Source: an uncultured Ruminococcus sp. (lineage in GTDB: Bacteria; Bacillota; Clostridia; Oscillospirales; Ruminococcaceae). From it: a stretch of DNA of 64,000 nt. The notes under the pieces are model-generated. The model was given only the letters and a program-made list of their open reading frames with translations. It did not search any database and had not been told where the DNA came from. Positions within the stretch are counted from its first letter, which is position 1. The number at the start of each line of letters is the position of its first letter. Both the position numbers and the translations under genes were made by a program. The stretch covers positions 1 through 64,000 of the forward strand of contig CAKSJP010000006.1 of the NCBI GenBank assembly GCA_934463425.1, read 5' to 3'. This document shows positions 60,944 through 64,000 of the stretch, in pieces.

Positions 60944-62992
60944 ATGAAACGATGGAAAAAGATTCTAGCAGCAGTGACTGCCGGGGTGCTTTGTGTGGGG
61001 AGTGTTGGTGTGACTGGACTACAGGATATTTTGGAGAGTATTGGTACAGTGTGGTCGGTAAGCGCAAATTATAATGCTGACTATAATTTGTTTTACACAG
61101 AATATGATGACTCTATTGAAATCAATCGCTGTGATTCAGACATAACGACAATAGAAATTCCTTCAGAAATCAATGGAAAGAAAATAACAAGTATAGAAGC
61201 CGACGCTTTTAAAAATTGCAATCGATTGAAGAAAGTTTATATTTCAAGCATTGCTGATTGGTGTGAAATTGATTTTGCCAATGATTTTAGTTCCCCTTTA
61301 AGAGGAGCAGATCTTTATGTTAATGGAAAAATTGTAACAGATATTTTTATACCTGATGGCGTTACTAGCATAAAAAAATATGCTTTTCAAATGTGTGAAA
61401 GTATTAAAAGCATTACTATTCCCGATAGTGTGGAATACATAGGGAATTGTGCGTTTCAAATTTGTCGAAACTTAACTAGTGTAACTGTTGGTTCTGGCTT
61501 GAAAAGTATAGAAGATCTAGCGTTTAACAGTTGCACTTCTTTAACGGATTTTGTTATTTCAGATAATGTTACAAGTATTGGAAATAATGCTTTTTCAGGT
61601 TGCACGTCTATGCGTAGTATTACCATTCCAAGCAGCGTAAATGAAATAGGGAAAGAGGCGTTTGCTTCTTGTCATTCTTTGCAAGAAGTACATATATCTG
61701 ATTTAGCGGCATGGTGTAATATTGATTTTGCAGGATTTGGAGAATATGCATATGAAGATGAATATGTTAGAAGTAGTAATCCTTTAGTTTATGGTGCGAA
61801 TATTTATATAAACAATGAAAAAGTGACAGAAATAACTATACCAGATGGAGTAACTGAAATTAAGCAAGGGGCTTTTTCTGGTTTTACTAATTTAACCAGT
61901 GTTGTTCTTTCAGATGGTGTGGAGAGTATTGGTGGTTTTGCTTTTTGTCATTGTGATGAGTTGACTAACATTACTATTCCCCCTACACTTACTAAGATTG
62001 AAAAAGGCGCTTTTTGGGGCTGTAACGATGTGAGAAATGTTTACATTTCAAATGTTGCATCCTGGTGTAATGTGGAATTTAACGATTCTCCTTTAAAGCC
62101 GAGTACGATTCTTTACGAGAATGGAAAGAAATTGACAAATGTAATTCTTCCAGATACAACAGTTAGCATTGGGAATCATGCTTTTTATTTCAATACAAGT
62201 TTGACTAATATTGTAATTCCGAAAAGTGTGACTAGTGTTAAATATGGTTCTTTTACAGGCTGTACGAATTTGGATAATGTTACTGTAGAGAATTGGCAAG
62301 CTTATTTTGATGTCGGGGTTGGATTTGAAGAAACCACAAATGTTAAATTTATTATTCCAGATGATTTTATACAAGAGCAAAATGATGCCATCGCTAGATA
62401 TGCCACACAATTAGATGTAAAATACAAAAATGGAGAAATTCTTGCTTCAGCGTGTAAAGGAATCAAGCAATTAAAAGAGGTCACATTAGAAAATGGGATC
62501 ACCCAAATTGGTGGAGAAGCCTTTTCAAATTGCACTAATCTAAAGAAAATAATTATTCCTAGAAGTGTAACAAGTATTCGATATACAGCATTTAATGAAG
62601 ATGATAATTTGACTATCTATGGATATGAAGGTTCTTACGCTCAAACATATGCAGAGACAGTTGATATTCCTTTTATTGTATTGGACGAATCCGAAGAACT
62701 TATCACAACAACAACTACCACCACAGAAACTACAACAACTACAATTACCACCACAACCACCCCAACAGGGAGTGAGGGAAGTCCTATTTACGGCGACATC
62801 AACCTAGACGGTCGCATCGATATTACCGACGCGGTTCTGCTCAATAAATACTGTGCCGGTTCGATTGAGATGAACGCAGATGCTCTTCAGAATGCCGACT
62901 GTGACGGTGACAAGGAAATCGGAAACAATGACGCTATTGTCTTGCTGAAATTCCTGGTTCAGCTAGTTCCGACACTGCCCTACAGCGAATAA
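60944..62992 (+). CDS. Secreted BspA-type LRR protein with dockerin, compositionally mosaic
   Basis: 682 residues. GGAGGA precedes the ATG and a signal peptide (about 1-41) starts MKRWKKILAA. Residues of roughly 60-580 are LRR_5 repeats, including several 'WC.IDFAN' and 'WCNVEF' insert units. A short Thr linker (about 586-609) leads to a dockerin (about 615-682; DINLDGRIDITDA). The LRR part is visibly AT-rich, while the sequence from about 62780 on has the GC-rich codons of the other genes here. Likely a surface or cellulosome-bound binding protein; ligand unknown. Confidence 0.9.
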   Translation: MKRWKKILAAVTAGVLCVGSVGVTGLQDILESIGTVWSVSANYNADYNLFYTEYDDSIEINRCDSDITTIEIPSEINGKKITSIEADAFKNCNRLKKVYISSIADWCEIDFANDFSSPLRGADLYVNGKIVTDIFIPDGVTSIKKYAFQMCESIKSITIPDSVEYIGNCAFQICRNLTSVTVGSGLKSIEDLAFNSCTSLTDFVISDNVTSIGNNAFSGCTSMRSITIPSSVNEIGKEAFASCHSLQEVHISDLAAWCNIDFAGFGEYAYEDEYVRSSNPLVYGANIYINNEKVTEITIPDGVTEIKQGAFSGFTNLTSVVLSDGVESIGGFAFCHCDELTNITIPPTLTKIEKGAFWGCNDVRNVYISNVASWCNVEFNDSPLKPSTILYENGKKLTNVILPDTTVSIGNHAFYFNTSLTNIVIPKSVTSVKYGSFTGCTNLDNVTVENWQAYFDVGVGFEETTNVKFIIPDDFIQEQNDAIARYATQLDVKYKNGEILASACKGIKQLKEVTLENGITQIGGEAFSNCTNLKKIIIPRSVTSIRYTAFNEDDNLTIYGYEGSYAQTYAETVDIPFIVLDESEELITTTTTTTETTTTTITTTTTPTGSEGSPIYGDINLDGRIDITDAVLLNKYCAGSIEMNADALQNADCDGDKEIGNNDAIVLLKFLVQLVPTLPYSE

Positions 62993-63013
62993 CCCAACCA
63001 TTTTGACAAACCG

Positions 63014-63045
63014 AAAGCCGTGAGCGAATCCGTTCACGGCTTTTT
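63014..63045. terminator. Terminator between the LRR-dockerin and sigK genes
   Basis: AAAGCCGTGAGCG and CGTTCACGGCTTT pair with one G-T, followed by TT on the plus strand and preceded by A-rich sequence that serves the minus strand. Confidence 0.75.
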
Positions 63046-63048
63046 GCG

Positions 63049-63726
63049 TTATTGTCCCTGATACGCCTGGCGCAGCTTTTCGATGGCGTGCTTTTCCAGC
63101 CGGGAAATGTACGAACGGGAAATGCCCAGCTGTTTCGCCACCTCTCGCTGGGTCATGGGCGCACAGCCGTACAGCCCGTAGCGATGCACCAGGATCTCTG
63201 TCTCACGGGGACTCAGACAGCGATCCAGGTACTGGTAAAGCTGCTTTGACTGGATCAGCGTATCCACCATTTCCGGCAGGTTTGTGCCGTCATCGATGAT
63301 GTCCATCAGCGTCAGCTGGTTGCCGTCGCCGTCCGTCTCGATGGGTTCGCCCATGTAAATTTGATCTGCGGTTTTCTTCTTTTGCCGGAAATTCATCAGG
63401 ACTTCATTGTTGATGCACTTGCTGGCATAGGTGGCGAACCTTGCGCCTTTGGAGCAGTCGAAGGAATCCACCGCCTTTACCAGTCCGATGGTGCCGATGG
63501 AGATCAGCTCCTCCTGGTCAGCCTGCGGGACGCCGTATTTTTTGATGATGTGTGCCACCAGGCGCATGTTGTGCAGGATCAGCTTTTCCCGGGCGGTGCG
63601 GTCGCCGGCTGCCATCGCCTCGAAGCACGCCTGCTCTTCCTCACGGCGCAGAGGCTTGCGGAACGAGCCGGATTCTCCCACATGGAGAAAGAAACAGAAA
63701 ACCTGTTGGATCAGTTGCAAAAACAT
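63049..63726 (-). CDS. sigK: Sporulation sigma factor SigK
   Basis: 225 residues. A hydrophobic N-terminal pro-sequence-like segment (MFLQLIQQVFCFFLHV) is followed by 'GSFRKPLRREEE', the sigma-K start, then region 2 ('LILHNMRLVAHIIKKYG', 'LISIGTIGLVKAVDSFDCSKG') and region 4 ('LSPRETEILVHRYGLYG', 'TQREVAKQLGISRSYISRLE'). The gene is uninterrupted, so no skin element is present here. Directs late mother-cell transcription. GAGGTG precedes the ATG. Confidence 0.93.
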   Translation of the reverse strand: MFLQLIQQVFCFFLHVGESGSFRKPLRREEEQACFEAMAAGDRTAREKLILHNMRLVAHIIKKYGVPQADQEELISIGTIGLVKAVDSFDCSKGARFATYASKCINNEVLMNFRQKKKTADQIYMGEPIETDGDGNQLTLMDIIDDGTNLPEMVDTLIQSKQLYQYLDRCLSPRETEILVHRYGLYGCAPMTQREVAKQLGISRSYISRLEKHAIEKLRQAYQGQ

Positions 63727-63742
63727 CGAATCACCTCGGAAT

Positions 63743-63770
63743 AGTGTATGCTTGAGGGATTGTACGGTAT
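63743..63770 (-). promoter_or_regulatory. Sigma-E-like promoter of sigK
   Basis: On the minus strand, ATACC (63770-63766, in CACATACC), 15 bp, CATACACT (63750-63743). The -10 matches sigma-E CATACAAT at all but one position. sigK is transcribed by sigma-E in B. subtilis. Confidence 0.6.
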
Positions 63771-63783
63771 GTGTGATAAAAAA

Positions 63784-63818
63784 GAAATCGCCTGCAATTG
63801 AACATCACAAGCGATTTC
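63784..63818 (-). terminator. Terminator of the partial gene at the right edge
   Basis: On the minus strand, GAAATCGC (63818-63811) and GCGATTTC (63791-63784) form a stem followed by TTTTTTATC. Confidence 0.75.
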
Positions 63819-63840
63819 GTATATATTTTTTAGCAAGGAT

Positions 63841-64000
63841 TTATCCTTGCGCCATCATCCCCTCCAACAACTCCGCTGCCGTCTCCACAAACCGCACGCA
63901 CGGCCGCACTTTATAGTATTCCTCTGTGCGCGGCTGCGGATCTTGTTTCAGCTTGCCGGGGAGCGATTGCAGGAGTTCCCGACAGACCAGGGTATCGTGC
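63841..64000 (-). CDS. C-terminal fragment of an unidentified protein (runs off the window)
   Basis: About 53 residues ending 'RFVETAAELLEGMMAQG' with a TAA stop. No family recognised from this short piece. It has its own terminator and lies upstream of sigK on the same strand. Confidence 0.5.
   Translation of the reverse strand, partial: HDTLVCRELLQSLPGKLKQDPQPRTEEYYKVRPCVRFVETAAELLEGMMAQG

Overview
The window looks like chromosome of a cellulosome-forming, spore-programme-bearing Ruminococcus (Bacillota, Oscillospiraceae), perhaps close to the human-gut fibre degrader R. champanellensis. This is inferred from dockerin-tagged secreted proteins, a GH48 cellulase with a dockerin, a complete spoIIIA operon plus sigK, and a moderately GC-rich base composition. 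The species name is inference; no 16S gene or other species marker is present.

Layout. (1) 1-8.7 kb: the possible end of an IS3-like element, then two divergently transcribed secreted leucine-rich-repeat proteins, one a 2017-residue protein, both ending in dockerins. (2) 8.7-16 kb, minus strand: a D-Ala-D-Ala carboxypeptidase with a VanY-like protein that has lost catalytic residues, and a four-gene gliding-type ABC transporter operon (ATPase, permease, GldG-like, DUF4340). (3) 16.3-19.6 kb: the GH48-Big2-dockerin cellulase with a strong promoter, a repeated upstream motif and a structured leader. (4) 19.6-32.9 kb: a long housekeeping operon, yicC-gmk-rpoZ-priA-def-fmt-yugP-rsmB-rlmN-stp-prkC-rsgA-thiN, covering nucleotide supply, replication restart, protein N-terminal processing, rRNA modification and Ser/Thr kinase signalling. 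(5) 32.9-35.5 kb: an accessory island with two GNAT acetyltransferases, a Fic protein, two small ORFs, a 246-bp MITE and a fold-back element. (6) 35.5-40.4 kb: spoIIIAA-AH, behind a sigma-E-like promoter. (7) 40.4-52 kb: nusB-Kae1-like-xseA-xseB-ispA-dxs-tlyA-nadK-argR-recN-recQ, covering transcription antitermination, isoprenoid precursors, NADP, arginine regulation and DNA repair. (8) 52-60.8 kb: a SpoVB/MurJ-type flippase converging on an operon of two tRNA-editing deacylases, an unknown gene and an EamA transporter with a histidine-rich tail; then a lone xylose isomerase, an unknown membrane protein and a sodium/solute symporter. (9) 60.8-64 kb: a third LRR-dockerin protein with an AT-rich body and GC-rich dockerin, then sigK behind a sigma-E-like promoter, and the end of an unidentified gene.

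The secreted proteins (three LRR-dockerins and the GH48) probably assemble on cohesin scaffoldins that are not in this window. The sporulation genes carry sequences that fit sigma-E promoters, which suggests the spore programme is, or recently was, functional. The most unusual items are the five-module EF-hand/LRR giant with a dockerin, the VanY-like pseudo-peptidase beside an active-looking DD-carboxypeptidase, the T15 tract inside the promoter of a compositionally mosaic LRR-dockerin gene, the duplicated 53-nt leader motif upstream of the symporter, the Fic/small-protein/MITE island, and the hairpin placed between the Shine-Dalgarno sequence and start codon of dxs. I saw no tRNA or rRNA gene, CRISPR array or recognisable riboswitch.
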